Source: Allantophomopsis cytisporea (taxonomy: Eukaryota > Ascomycota > Leotiomycetes > Phacidiales > Phacidiaceae). From it: a stretch of 64,000 nucleotides of DNA. Positions 51,563-63,800 of the stretch are shown in pieces. How positions within the stretch are numbered: position 1 is the first letter of the stretch; every line of letters begins with the position of its first letter. The notes beneath the pieces were generated by a model. It made no database searches, was not told the DNA's origin, and saw only the letters and a program-made list of their open reading frames with translations. The DNA lies in contig CP103022.1 in the NCBI GenBank assembly GCA_024752435.1, positions 1,116,001 through 1,180,000 on the forward strand. The letters are read 5' to 3'. The position numbers and the translations under genes are program-made.

Positions 51563-52629
51563 ATGTCTTCCTCTCCAAAGACGGCACTTAAAGTAGTGTT
51601 TGGTGCCATGACATTTGGCAAGCCAAGTAAGTTTAAAATTTGGCCATATACTCCTTATAGCTTACTGATGTTATAACGGACACTCTTGGCGCCCGTGTGC
51701 ACACCAGTGAAGATGCAGGCAAGATTCTAGATATATTCCAAAAGTATGGCCACAACGAAATAGACACAGCTCGTGTCTACGGCAATGGCACTACCGAACA
51801 AATTTTGGCCGAAACCGACTGGCAGAAGCGCGGCATTGTGATGGATACTAAGCTGTACCCTAATGCCGGCACGGCTATGTCCAAGGACGACCAATACACA
51901 CACAAGCCCGAAGATATCCGCCGTGGGCTTATGAACTGTCTCAAGGCCCTGAAAACCGACAAGGTCGACATGTTTTATCTCCATGGCCCAGACAGAAAGC
52001 ACTCCTTCAAAGAGGCTCTCAGTGAAGTAAATAAATTATACAAGGAAGGCCTTTTCAACCGCTTCGGTATCAGCAACTATATGTCATGGGAAGTCGCCAT
52101 GATCTGTGAGATCTGTAAGGAGAACGATTGGATCAAGCCAACTGTCTACCAGGGAATATACCATGCGCTGCAGCGCACCATCGAAACTGAACTCTTCCCA
52201 TGTCTTCGTCACTACGGCATCTCATTGTATGCTTTCCAGCCACTTGCGGGAGGATTTCTCACTGGCCGCTACAGGCGTGATCAGGAAGAATTTGAGCCTG
52301 GTTCTCGTTTCGACCCAAAGATCATGCAAGGTAATCTTCACCGTGGACGTTACTGGAACGATTCCTACTTCGACGCGTTGGACACCATCCGCCCTGCGGC
52401 TGAGAAGCATGGTCTCACTGTTGCTGAAGTTTCACTGAGGTGGCTAGAGCATCACTCACTGTTGAAGAATGAACTTGGAGATGCAATCATTGTGGGCGCT
52501 AGCAGCACTCATCACCTGGAGCAGAACTTGGCAGATCTCGAGAAGGGTCCTCTCCCAGAAGATGTTGTTGAGGCGGTTAGCAACTCTTGGCTAAAGACAA
52601 AGGCTGTTGCCCCTAAGTACTGGCATTAA
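51563..52629 (+). CDS. AKR7-like aldo-keto reductase with damaged first intron
   Basis: Exon 1 (from 51563) reads MSSSPKTALKVVFGAMTFGKP and ends at a perfect GTAAGT donor after 51626. The rest (to 52629) reads TLGARVHTSEDAGKILDIFQ onward and is intact. Catalytic residues are visible: Asp and Tyr in EIDTARVYG, Lys in VMDTKLY, His in FYLHGPDR. The C-terminus has SLRWLEHHSLL and IIVGASSTHHLEQNL, typical of the AKR7 (aflatoxin-aldehyde reductase) group, about 330 aa. To rejoin the frames the intron should end at 51679, but the sequence there is ACGG, not AG. The nearby AG at 51659-51660 is out of phase and would make an intron of only 34 nt. An in-phase AG at 51711-51712 would delete TLGARVHTSED. 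The gene is therefore either expressed with a shortened N-terminal region, broken, or affected by a sequence error. Confidence 0.88.
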
Positions 52630-52744
52630 AGCATAACTGAAGGGTTAGAAATAGCTGGATCGTTTCACCTAACGTATGCAAAACCATAATTCAGAGAATT
52701 TTTTGAGCATATACTGTTCTTTTCAAGTATCATCTGCAGAACAA

Positions 52745-55187
52745 TTATCCAACAGTGAAAGTAGCATTTCCTCTCAGATCCGCACTCGAAGCCCCCACAT
52801 GAACCACGAAGTCTCCTGGCTCAACCACGTATTCCATTTTGATATTCCATAATCCCACATCGGTAACATTCAAACCGATGCTGACAGTCTTCGTGGCTCC
52901 AGCAGCGATTGGTACTTTCCTGAAACCTTTCAATTGAATATTTGGCACAACCACACTCGAGTAGACATCCTGTACATATAGCTGCACGACTTCTGCGCCA
53001 TCGCGAGTAGAGTTATTCGTAACCTGAACTGTCGCAGTAATAGTGTCTGTAGACGAGACGTTCGTCTTGTCAAGTGTGACATTTGAGTATGCAAAAGTGG
53101 AGTATGACTTTCCGTATCCAAACTCATAAATTGGCTTAGGAGAAGTCGTAACATATTGGTGTCCAAAGAGAATTGTTCCGTTATCATATATAACACCAGG
53201 GTCGTAGGCTCTTCCGGAGTTCAAGTAATCATAGTATATTGGTGTCGTTCCTACATCGTAAGGGAATCCAACACTCAACTTACCACTGGGATTGATGTCT
53301 CCAAACAAGATGTCAGCAAGTGCATTTCCACCTTCTTCAGACGGATAAAACTGCTGCACCAAAGCGCTCGCATTTTGACTGATCCATGGTTCGGTAATAG
53401 GCTTGCCGGACGAAAAGACGACAATGGTCGGGACGCCAGTGTCGATGATGGCCTTGACGAGATGAGGCATTGCACCAATAAGGTTGAGATTGCTAACATC
53501 TACGTGCTCGCCTGTAGTGGCATTGAAGCCGGCCCACAGTTGATACTGATCTCGCGACCAAGTTCCTACTACGACGACAGCGACATCCGCGGATTGAGCA
53601 GCGGAAATGGCTTCAGGAAAACCGGACTGGTCACTGGACCATCTCTCACAGCCCTGTGCGTAGGTAATAGTTCCATTACTAGCAGATTTGATTCCATCGA
53701 GAGGCGTCACACCATGGTATTGACTGCCATTCACGACATAGTCACCATACTATGCTTGTTAATTAATGTGTCATGCATAACGAAGCGGAATAGGTACTTA
53801 CGTTCATAAAACCATGGGCCATAGGGCCAATTACAGCAATGTTCGCAGACTTTGAAAGTGGTAAGGTGGCGTCTTTGTTCTCCAGAAGAACAATAGATTC
53901 GGCATCCAGCTGACGTGCCAATGCCACAATCGCTGGAGTGTGGATCAGAGATGAAGTTTGGTTCGCAGGAGCACCGAGATAGGGGTTTTCGAACAGTCCC
54001 AAGGCGAACTTGGCTCTAAGTTGACGGGACACTGCAGTATCAACGACACTGATGTCCAGTTTACCAGACTCTACCAACTCTGTGGTGGCAGCATAGTTAA
54101 AAGATCCGCCGCCCATTTCCACATCATTTCCCGCTGGTAAGGTCTGAAATATTAGCGATGGATCATTTTGATGGGCTAAACACAAACGACTTACATAGAG
54201 TGTGACAGCGGCTTTGTCTATTGGTTCAGATTGGCACATCTTAAATGCATCACAGACCCGATCTGTTGCACCAGCATCACTAGTTACCCAGTACTCATAG
54301 CCCCATTCATCTCTCAAGATGTCGGTCAAGATATGTTCGTTCGCAATAACAGCAACTCCATCGTAAGATGAATAAGCAGACATGATACTGTAAGCTCCGC
54401 CATCAATAATCGCGCGCTTATAAGGGGGCAAGTATGTGGTCCGCAGCTCTCGCTCTCCGCCATGAACGGGTCCCGTATTGAGTCCTTGTTCAGGGGATGC
54501 GTATGCAGCAAAATGTTTCACGGTTGCACTGACATTGCCGGCCTGAAGACCAACAACGTAACTCTTAGCGATCTCTCCAGCCAAATATCCATCCTCTCCG
54601 AAAGTTTCCTCAACTCGGCCATATCTTAGTTCGCGGGCAAGATCTCCGAGAGGCGCAAAGAGCTGATTTACACCCAGAGCCAAAGACTCTTGAGCGATCG
54701 CACCCGCCATCTGCTCCACAAGCTCGGTATTCCAAGAGCATGCATATGCAATTGGGGAATTGAAGATTGTAGCATTCCCGATAAGAAACCCGTGAATCCC
54801 CTCACTCTGCACCAAAGCAGGTATACCCAAAGTAGTGTTCTGTATCAAGTAGTCTTGAGCCTTCTTCACGCCCTCCGATATCCATTGTTGAGGGACCGGA
54901 TATCCAACATAGAATTGGCCAGCTTTAGTGGCCATATTCGCAACAAGTCCACTATAATTGAAGGCATTGGTCGTTGTGTTGATCCAGTTCGAGATATCCC
55001 CTTGCATGAGTTGAGCGACTTTGTCTTCCAGTGTCATACGGGACAGTAGATCAGAAACTCGTGACTCAATTGGTGCTGAGGGGTCTTTGTAGATGGCACC
55101 GCTTGTGCTGTTCGTGCCATTATTATAGGTCTGAGCTGCGGCAAAGCCCAAAAAAGAGACCAAAATAGTCCTCGTAGACATTACCAT
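52745..55187 (-). CDS. Secreted GH3 beta-glucosidase/beta-xylosidase
   Basis: Model: exons 55187-54195, 54143-53802 and 53749-52745, giving 779 aa with introns of 51 and 52 nt in phase 0. The start MVMSTRTILVSFLGFAAAQT is a signal peptide, with a likely cut after AAAQ. The GH3 N-domain has GIPALVQSEGIHGFL, LARELRYGRVEETFGEDGYL and KHFAAYASPEQGLN, with the nucleophile Asp304 in VTSDAGATD. The GH3 C-domain follows (SIVLLENKDATLPL and VAVVVVGTWSRDQ), then a fibronectin-III-like domain with YEFGYGKSYSTFAYS and VVQLYVQDVYSS. Many N-x-S/T sites support secretion. It would release glucose or xylose from the non-reducing ends of oligosaccharides outside the cell. It is transcribed away from the GH31 gene across an 865-bp shared promoter. 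The 51-nt intron is in-frame and stop-free, so retention would add 17 residues. Confidence 0.93.
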
Positions 55188-56052
55188 GGTGAAAAAATCC
55201 AGTTGCACCACTTGATAACCTAAATGGATCCAAGAAATATCCTTGTTTCCAACAATCGTAGAATGAAACGACAAGCAAAGACAGAGAGAAAAGTTGCTTA
55301 CTGCACAATCCTTCATATGTAGATTTTTATCAAGTTACTTACAGCAAATTTGTTCCTGCATCACAAAGCCCCATATCATACCCAAGATGAGATGCTTCCT
55401 GGCTAAAATGCTACCTAGGTTCCCCGTCCTAACCTTGTACTCTATCCAGCTTAAGAATGTGGGGTAGGTTTTCCAGTGTTTCCCATAGCGAAATCCCCAT
55501 ACCCCAGTACTCCATGATATCTATCCATGCACTTACCAACATACCCCTCCTCTCCCCTAGCCATGATGCCCGAATCCTGGGTATGATACCGCTGTTCGTA
55601 TGTCTGTCGCATTCGGACGTGAAGATAAGTGGTGGAATTGTAGTTCTCGTAACCTTCCGCACTATGCCCTTTTCAGGCTTCCGTGCCCCTCGGTTGATGT
55701 TTTCGCGATACCCGACATCCATGCTTGGGCTAACGAGAGTATCTTCGTACTTCACGTGAGTCTACTGGAATACGACCCCTCAACTCAGAGTTGAGCTAAT
55801 TCTGCTGCATTTAGCCGGATACTATCTATCATGTACATATCATGCGGGAGTTGTGTTTCGTATCATACTTGCAGACAGCAGCATGTGATGTATGAAGTAA
55901 GTGGTGGGGTATACATTTTGCGATCGTGGACATTTTACTGTGAATAAATGTACTGCGCTCTGTTATAAACTGTGAAAATACACATTATTCCACAAGTAGT
56001 TCTATTTTCAAAATCGATTGCTATCCAGCTGCTTCTCGGAGAATCTTTAACC
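55188..56052. promoter_or_regulatory. Divergent promoter of the GH3 and GH31 genes
   Basis: Three copies of GGCTAA, the core of XlnR/XYR1 xylanolytic-regulator sites, occur at 55401-55406 (+), 55728-55733 (+) and 55811-55816 (-). CreA-type SYGGRG motifs occur at 55459-55464 (GTGGGG), 55502-55507 (CCCCAG, minus strand) and 55904-55909 (GTGGGG). Both motifs are short and some hits are expected by chance. Their co-occurrence between two hemicellulase-type genes suggests induction by xylose-type sugars and glucose repression. Confidence 0.5.
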
Positions 56053-58480
56053 ATGAAGTTTCGTGATGGTGCGTTGAGTTCACTGGAGGTGACATTTTAC
56101 TCACTCTTGTGTAGGCATGTGGCTTGTTGCCGAAGGAAATCGAATTGAGTATGCGGAGGACATCTACACGATCACTCCTAAGGAGGATGGTAGTGGTATC
56201 AATTTATTGTGTCCGACCCGGCATATCCGATCTCGAGGAGACACTTTGAATCTGAGTACCCTTACTATCGTATGTAGCAAGTTGCGCCAAATGTTTTCCA
56301 ATTAATTGTTCCTTAGGACATTAAAGCGGAGTTTGATGGTGTTCTTTCAATCGAGACAACCCATTGGGCGGGAGCTCTAAATCGCGGACCATTCTTCGAT
56401 CTATATCCTGCCGGTAAACCGGAAGTCAAGGCGAATATCACTAAATCCTCAAAGGGGACCACAATAGCTTCAGGGTCTTTGGCAGCTACCATCCATCCCG
56501 ATCAACATACCTTCGACATTCGATTTCATGCCACTGATGGTTCCCAAGAGCTTACATCCCTTCTCAATCGCAGTGTTGGCTTGGTATACTCTCCAGCAAG
56601 TAGCTCGCCCATGCAGCAGGCTGATATGAGAGATGTCAAACATCATATTTTCACGCAAACGACTCTTGGTGAGCTTCCTGGGGGCGATTAGTTTCACAAG
56701 CTAATATGAAACAGGAGTTGGAGAAAGTGTCCACGGTCTCGGTGAAAGATTTGGAGCCTTCAATAAAGTTGGCCAGAGTATCAGTCTTTGGAACGCAGAC
56801 GGAGGAACCTCGAGCGATCTAGCTTATAAGAATGTTCCCTTCTGGTTGAGCTCTCGAGGTTATGGTATATTCATTGATCATCCTGAGCGAGTTGACTTGG
56901 AAGTTGGCAGCGAGAGATGCTGCAGAGTACAAACGTCCGTCGAAGGTCAGCGTCTGAAATGGTACATTATCTACGGACCCTCCCCCAAGGAGGTATTGTA
57001 TAAATACTCCATTCTGACAGGGAAACCTGGCAAAGTTCCAGCATGGAGTTTTGGTCTCTGGCTGAGCACAAGCTTCACTACCAACTACGATGAGCAAACA
57101 GTCAATAGCTTCCTGGAAGGCATGAAGGAACGCGATATTCCTCTGGAAGTCTTCCATTATGATTGCTTCTGGATGAAAGCTTTCCACTGGTGTGATTTTG
57201 TTTTCGATTCAGAGAAATTCCCGGATCCAAAAGGTCAAATTTCGCGCCTGAAAGAAAAGGGTCTCGTCAAGAAAGTATGTGTATGGATTAATCCATATCT
57301 AAGTGGAATTTCACCTGTCTTCAAACTTGCTGCTGAAAAGGGCTATCTTCTGAAGCGGAAGGATGGCAGTGTCTTCCAATGGGATTTGTGGCAAACCGGT
57401 ATGGGATTAATTGATTTCACTAATCCCGAAGCCACGAAATGGTTTGTAGAATGTTTGGAGACGCTGTTTGATACTGGAGTTGACGCTATCAAAACGGACT
57501 TCGGAGAGAGAGTACCAAGTTTGGATGTACAATGGCATGATTCCACTGTCGATCCGAAAAAGATGCACAATTATTATTCATTTCTCTACAACAAAATCGT
57601 CTATGAAGCTCTCCAGAAACGTTACGGCAAGGACGAAGCTGTCCTTTTCGCTCGTAGCGCTACAGCCGGCACACAGCGATTCCCACTCCAATGGGGCGGT
57701 GACTGTGAATCCACACCCGAAGCTATGGCGGAATCTCTTCGAGGAGGTCTTTCGCTTGGCCTTTGTGGATATGCCTTCTGGTCAGTTGACATCGGTGGCT
57801 TCGAAGGATATCCTCCCCCATGGGTTTATAAGCGCTGGATTGCATTTGGACTTCTTTGTTCGCATTCCAGACTCCATGGAAGTAACTCCTATCGTGTCCC
57901 TTGGACTGTTGACGAGGATGATAAGAGCGAACAGGGCTGTTCAGCTATTGCTGCTAAATGGACAGCCTTAAAGGCCAGATTGATGCCTTACCTCTACGCT
58001 CAAGCTATCCTTTCCATCGAGGGTGGTCTGCCACTTTCTATTCGCGCTATGTGTTTGGAATTTCCAAATGACCCTACTTCTTGGTTTCTAGATCGTCAAT
58101 TCATGCTTGGAGAATCTATTCTCGTCGCCCCAGTTTTCACAGAGGCCGGAGATGTGGCTTTTTATCTTCCAAAAGGCAGGTGGACAAACTTCTTCACAAA
58201 TGAAATTGTGGAAGGCCCGGGTTGGAGACATGAGAAGCATGATTTTGGGACACTTCCTCTATATGTGAGAGAGAATACGGTCTTGGTTCTTGGTAAAGAC
58301 GATATCAAACACACCGTCTACAACTATTCGAAGGATGTTGAGGTGAAAGGATACTGCCACCAGAATGGAAGGGCATTAGTCGTTGATAATGAGGGAAATA
58401 GATTGGGCACATTGAAGATTGTGAAAGGGAAATTGAGTGGAGATTTCTTGGAGGAAGAGCTAAAGTTGACGATGATTTAG
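56053..58480 (+). CDS. GH31 alpha-xylosidase
   Basis: Four exons: 56053-56068, 56115-56269, 56317-56668 and 56715-58480, giving 762 aa with introns of 46-47 nt. Every junction is in phase, for example DG-MWLVAE and TTLG-VGESVHGLGERF. The N-terminal beta-sandwich carries HGLGERFG. The catalytic barrel has FGLWLSTSFTTNYDEQ, the YicI-type PLEVFHYDCFWMK, the nucleophile Asp (about 436) in IKTDFGE, and the acid/base Asp (about 504) in WGGDCES. The FxxDCFWM and KTDFGE signatures separate alpha-xylosidases from GH31 alpha-glucosidases, which have DMNE. There is no signal peptide, so it is probably intracellular and removes alpha-1,6-xylose from xyloglucan oligosaccharides or isoprimeverose after uptake. 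It sits between a secreted GH3 enzyme and a sugar transporter. Confidence 0.95.
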
Positions 58481-59046
58481 TTTTGTTGGATTGACACTAC
58501 TTGCTGTTCAGATATAGGATTTTGGAGTAGGTATCAAATTGCAATATCCTGTACCGAAAAGTACACTTGAATCGTCTCTCATAAATAAACACAGAATATG
58601 GAGACATGCTGTTTGTGTTAAGTGATACGATATGTTGGGTATTGGTCTAGAGCTTTCAAGGGTCCACACCAGAGTCCCGGAAAATCCAAACCGAGAACGA
58701 CGAGGATCACAGATTTATCCGGAGCTACGCGCGCCAGTCAAGCCTCATTGCGGGGAGGAAGAGTATTCCACAGTAAGCTTTCAAGCTCAGGCCATTCAAC
58801 ACGCGGTCCCCGCATTTAGCCTGATCAATTAGCGCGTCCTTCCAAGAGTGCAAACGGGTGATGCATATCTCGCTTGCAGATCTGTTGGAATTTTGATCAT
58901 GTGGAAACATGTGTGATAAAGGGTATGAGAAATATATAGATGGTCCTACTATGGTGTGCGATCTTTGAGGCGATTTGGTTTTGTTTCTGGAACTCCTGAC
59001 GATTGCGACGCTCTTGAGATTTAATTCTGTACTGACAATCACCAAA
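58481..59046 (+). promoter_or_regulatory. Promoter of the sugar-transporter gene
   Basis: One GGCTAA core on the minus strand at 58816-58821, and CreA-type motifs GCGGGG at 58751-58756 and CCCCGC at 58808-58813 (minus strand). This is the same pair of motif types as in the GH3/GH31 promoter. Confidence 0.4.
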
Positions 59047-60795
59047 ATGGGTGCGAAAGCGTGGAACATCTTTATTGCAGCTTTTGCTGCCACAGGGTAC
59101 GTCTCAAATATTCAGATAAGTATAAGAGAAACTTGTTAACAAGCCAGCTCGTTCCTCTTCGGATACGATTCTGGAGTCATGACAGATGTTATTCAATCTC
59201 CAAACTTCCTCGCGTACTTCAACACTGACAAAACTTCACCAATTATTGGAGCAATCAACAGCACATTCTCTGGAGGTGCTGTATTTGGCGCCCTCATGGG
59301 CGGTCTCACCATGGATCGATTCGGGCGAAAAGTTACCATCCAACTCGGCGCTCTGATCTGCCTTCTCGGTGCTGTCCTGCAATCTGCTGCTAAGAATCTT
59401 GGTATGATTCTCGTTGGTAGAATTGCTGCAGGTTGGGCTGTAGGGTTACTGAGTATGAGTGTTCCCGTGTACCAGTCCGAGTGTGCGCATCCGAGAATTA
59501 GAGGCTTGATTGTCGGCTTGACACAACAGATGATTGGAGTTGGGTTTATCGTCAGCACTTGGGTAGGATATGGTAGTCATCAAGCTCCAGACTCTTCAAC
59601 CTTTCAATGGAGATTTCCATTAGCCTTACAAGCCTTTCCAGCGCTTCTACTATTCATTGGCATGATTTTCTTCCCAGAGAGTCCAAGACATTTGATTGAG
59701 GTGAGTGGGAAGCGCATATATGCTTTGCAAGCTGAGCTGATTTTTGAAGACCGATAGAGAAGAGCAGGCTATGCGTGTCTTACAGAGACTACACTATGAT
59801 GGGACCAATGACGAATGGATTCAAAGAGAGTTTTATGAGATCAAGACCACACTGCAGGCAGAGAAGGCAATTACGGTGCCTGGCTGGAGAATCATGTTCA
59901 CTGTCCCACAGTGGAGAACAAGATTGATGCACGGAGTTGCTGTGCAAGCATTCACCCAGTTAACTGGAATCAGTAAGTTATTCGAATGGAAATAAGAATG
60001 AAGCTGACTTCTCTAGATGTGATTGGTTACTACCAGACAATCATGTATGAAGCTCTTGGTATAACTGGCAACCAGAACCTCCTTGTCACAGGGATTTACA
60101 ACTGTATTGGTCCACTAACAAGTATGCATCCTTAAAGTTACAGAGAACACCAACTCACGCTACCACAGATCTGATTTTCATCACATTCTTCCTTGACCGC
60201 GTAGGTCGACGCCGGCCACTTCTCGTCGGAACCGTCTTGATAACAATTGCGCTCATATGCGAAGCCGTGATAAATTCTCAGAACACGTCTGGTGATAAGC
60301 ATGGTCTATCGGTAGCAGGTGTCTTCTTCATATTCTGTGTCACAGTTATCTTTTCGTGCTCTTTCGGACCCATCTCTTGGGTCTATATGTCGGAAGTAAT
60401 GCCCATGCAAATCCGGGCGCGTGGAAACGCTTTTGCTACTGGTATTGGCAACTGGCTCGTCAGCACATTTTTCGCCCAAGTCAGCCCTATTGCGTTAGGC
60501 GCTATCGCTTGGAAGTATTACTTCGTTTTCGTGGGTATGTATCACTTGAAATACAATCCCAAAAAGAGCTCTATGCTGATACGTAATTGCAGCATGGAAT
60601 ATTTGCATTACATTCCCAGTAATCTTCTTCTTTTTCAAAGAGACGAAGCAGGTTAGCTTGGAAAATATCGATTTACTGTTTGGTGAAAGAGCATTGGGCA
60701 CGTTACCTGAGGACTTGAATAAGCCGGGCATGGAGGGACATACTGGTCACGAACACATTGAAATGAAAGGAGAAGACGACTCTGGAAAGGTCTGA
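59047..60795 (+). CDS. MFS sugar transporter
   Basis: Six exons: 59047-59096, 59148-59700, 59750-59972, 60017-60121, 60169-60534 and 60593-60795, giving 499 aa. The introns are 44-58 nt and all junctions are in phase. Sugar-porter signatures are clear: FGYDSGVMTDV in TM1, DRFGRK and DRVGRRRP in the two repeated loops, GRIAAGWAVGLLSMSVPVYQSE, and PESPRHLIE before the central loop. QAFTQLTGINVIGYYQTIMY matches the TM7 region of hexose/pentose carriers, and FFFKETKQVSLENID ends TM12. The tail is acidic and short. It would import mono- or disaccharides by proton symport at the plasma membrane. Its position next to the alpha-xylosidase suggests a xylose-containing sugar such as isoprimeverose, which is inference. 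Its stop codon lies 59 bp from the end of the convergent NLR-like gene. Confidence 0.93.
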
Positions 60796-60854
60796 TAGGG
60801 AATGGGAATACAGTATAGGGTAGCAGAGATACAGTTGAATTCTATCTCAAGCTA

Positions 60855-63800
60855 TCACTTTGCAAGTTCTTTCACTGCCATTGATTGTATTTCCTTGACT
60901 CCAGCATCAAGCAGCAGCTGCTTAAGTGCGTGTGATCCGTTCGCTTCTTTTGCAACTTGCAAGGCACAATCAAACTTGCCCCTTGGCGCATTAACCTTGG
61001 CTCCAGCATCTAGAAGAAGCTGCACAGTATCCCATGAACCTCTATGTACTGCAGCCTGTAAAGCATTGCCATACTCTCCTCCTCGGGCATTGACCTCGGC
61101 ACCAGCACCTAGAAGAAGCTTGATTACTTCTTCACAGCCTTCAAATGCTGCAGCTTGTAGAGCATTGCCATAAATTCCTCCTTGCGCGTTGACTTCGGCT
61201 CCAGCGTCTAGCAAAATCTGCACCACATCCTCTCGCTCGCTGATTGCAGCAGCTTGTAAGGCATTTCCATACTTTCCACCTTGCATGTTGACTTGAGCTC
61301 CACAGAAGAGTAGTAGTTGCACCACATCTCCATGGCCTCTATATGCTGCAATCTGTATAGCACTGTCATAGTCTCCTCCTTGCGCGTTAACATCGGCTCC
61401 GGCTTCTATTAGAAGCTCTATTATATTATGGTAACTGTTATGCACTGCAGCATTTAGGGAGTTTCCAAACTTTCCGCCGTGCGTCTTAACATTTACTTCG
61501 GCACCGGCGTCTAGTAGCAGCTGTACTAAGTGCTCTGAACCTGATTCAGCTGCAGCCTGTAAGGCGTTACCATGTTCTCCACCCTGCGCGTTTATGTCGG
61601 CTCCAGCATCGAGTAGAAGTTTGACCTCATTCCTGTGGCCAAAGCTCACAACAGCTTGTAGGACGTTGCCATAAAAACCTCCTTGTGCGTTGACCTCGGC
61701 CCCAGCTTCTAGTAGCAGCGACACCAATTTGGGATTTACACATGCTGCAGCTTGTAGCGCATTGCCGAAGTATCCTCCCTGCGCATTGATCTCAGCCCCA
61801 GCATTTAGCAGCAACCGTACCGCATCCTCTGCACCTCCATCTGCTGCAGCCTGTAAGGCATTGCCGTAGAATCCTCCTTGCGCGTTGACCTCAGCTCCAG
61901 CGTCGAGCAGAAGGTTAATCACATCTTTGCAGCCATTGAAAGCTGCACTCTGTAAAGCATTTCCATACTCTCCTCCTTGCGCGTTAACGTCAGCTTTCAT
62001 ATCTAATAGCACCTTGACAGTTGACTTTTGTCCAGCGAAGGCAGCTACTGAAAGTGCATTTCCTAATCTTCCTGTAGACTCGTTTGCATCTTCGCCTAAA
62101 TTCAAGAGCAACCTTACAATCGATTGGTGTCCGGCTGCTGCAGCCTTACTCAAAGGGGTCTCTTGGAGGAGGTTTCTAGGACTTTGGAGTGCACATGAAG
62201 CCAACAGTTCTCGTATGATAGATTTGTTTCCCCATCGAGCAGCTAAATGCATCGCAGTATCGGTTTCATCGTTAACCTCTTCAACGTCCGCTTTGCGCTT
62301 TAATAACTCTCTCACAACGCTTCCTAGATTCCAAGAGGATGCTATGTGTAATAGTGTCGATCCTGAAACTGGATGTGTTACGTCCTTATAAAAGACACCA
62401 ATTAAATGATATGCATGGACCCAAGTGCTAAGAATAGTGTCTGATGGCCATTCGAGTTGTGTAACAAGATCGGCTTGTGATATTCCACAAATCTCTGCTT
62501 GTTGGGAGTGATAAAAACAAAATCTTACCGAGTAACTGGCAAACGGGACAGCCTCTACTTGGCCTGCCTCTTTCATAGAACTCCATCGAACTCGATTCAG
62601 CTTCATAAATCTAATGCAAGATCGAGCGAGTCGATCATGGCCTTGTCCAATTGCATCTTTGGAAGGATCTAGCTGAGTCTGAAGACACTCGAATCGATCT
62701 TCTATCAAGAAATCGTTGACTGACTGATGTATGAATTGTACTGTGTTTTTTAGATCATGCATGTAACGGGTTGTGCGATATTTTACTTCGGCTAGCCCAC
62801 CAGTCAAACTCTTTATAAGTTTATTCATCTGCTCATCGCTTTCTATGAATTGTTTTAACTTCGAGCAAACATCACCCGGCTCTGAAGAACTGTCATCAGA
62901 AGCTAAAGCAAAGCGAATCTCTGATGTGGACAGAGGTCTTGCTGCTAGGAGAATCCATTGGAGAAGATGCAACGTTCGATTGAGCTTGGAGTGGTCGACA
63001 ACGTGGGTGAGAATATGATGGTATACCTCAGTGAGACCAGATGGCACACTCTTGAGTTTCTCAGATACTTCAGACAGAGATTCCCCGTCATTCCACTGTT
63101 TTACCACCAATGAGATGGCGAGATACACCCACATGAAGACACCTGATGCTTTCTCCAGGATTTCTGATGACAACCTCTCAACAATGTAGACCTCATCCTC
63201 AATTCTGTCAGTGAAGTCCAGTCTAGCGCTAAGCTCTGTTGATGCGTACACTGAAATATCATCTTGATTATGGTTTTCAACATAGACTTCGTAGCCTTCA
63301 CTGATCGCAATGATAGGGAAATGGCGGCATGAAAAGCAAATGCTGACTTGTCCACCAGCTTCAATGAGCTCCTTATTTATCTTGCGGAGGTACAAGATGA
63401 TTTCTTGCGCAGCTTGTTCGCCAGCTTCATCAAGGGCGTCTATCAATAGCCGGACTTTTCGAGATCTGGAGGCTGAATACAGAGCAGTAGTGAAGCTTTG
63501 CTTCAGTTCTTCTAGGCGCCAATCCCAATCCTTTTCAGCACTTCCTTGCCACTTCTGTTTCTCCTCTACGATCTTCGAGAATTCCGCACCCACGGAAGGA
63601 ATTTTGCTAAGAAGTTGGTGGAGTAGAGTTCTGTACATCCCAATCTGGGAGTGTTGGATAGCAGCTCCCCGCCGGTAATAGAAGAATGCAAGTTGCACAT
63701 GAGTTTGGTCCAGGTCCAGATTTGACAACTGGATAATTTTCTTCATCAAAGTAGACTTTCCAGATCCTGGCTTTCCACGGATTCCCAAAATACCACTGTC

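Noticed and set aside
55457..55759. 100-codon plus-strand frame in the GH3/GH31 intergenic region
   Set aside because: It overlaps an equally long antisense frame, shows no domain and lies in a divergent promoter.
61885..62391. Plus-strand frames of up to 168 codons antisense to the ankyrin gene
   Set aside because: Shadow of the repetitive ankyrin coding sequence on the opposite strand.
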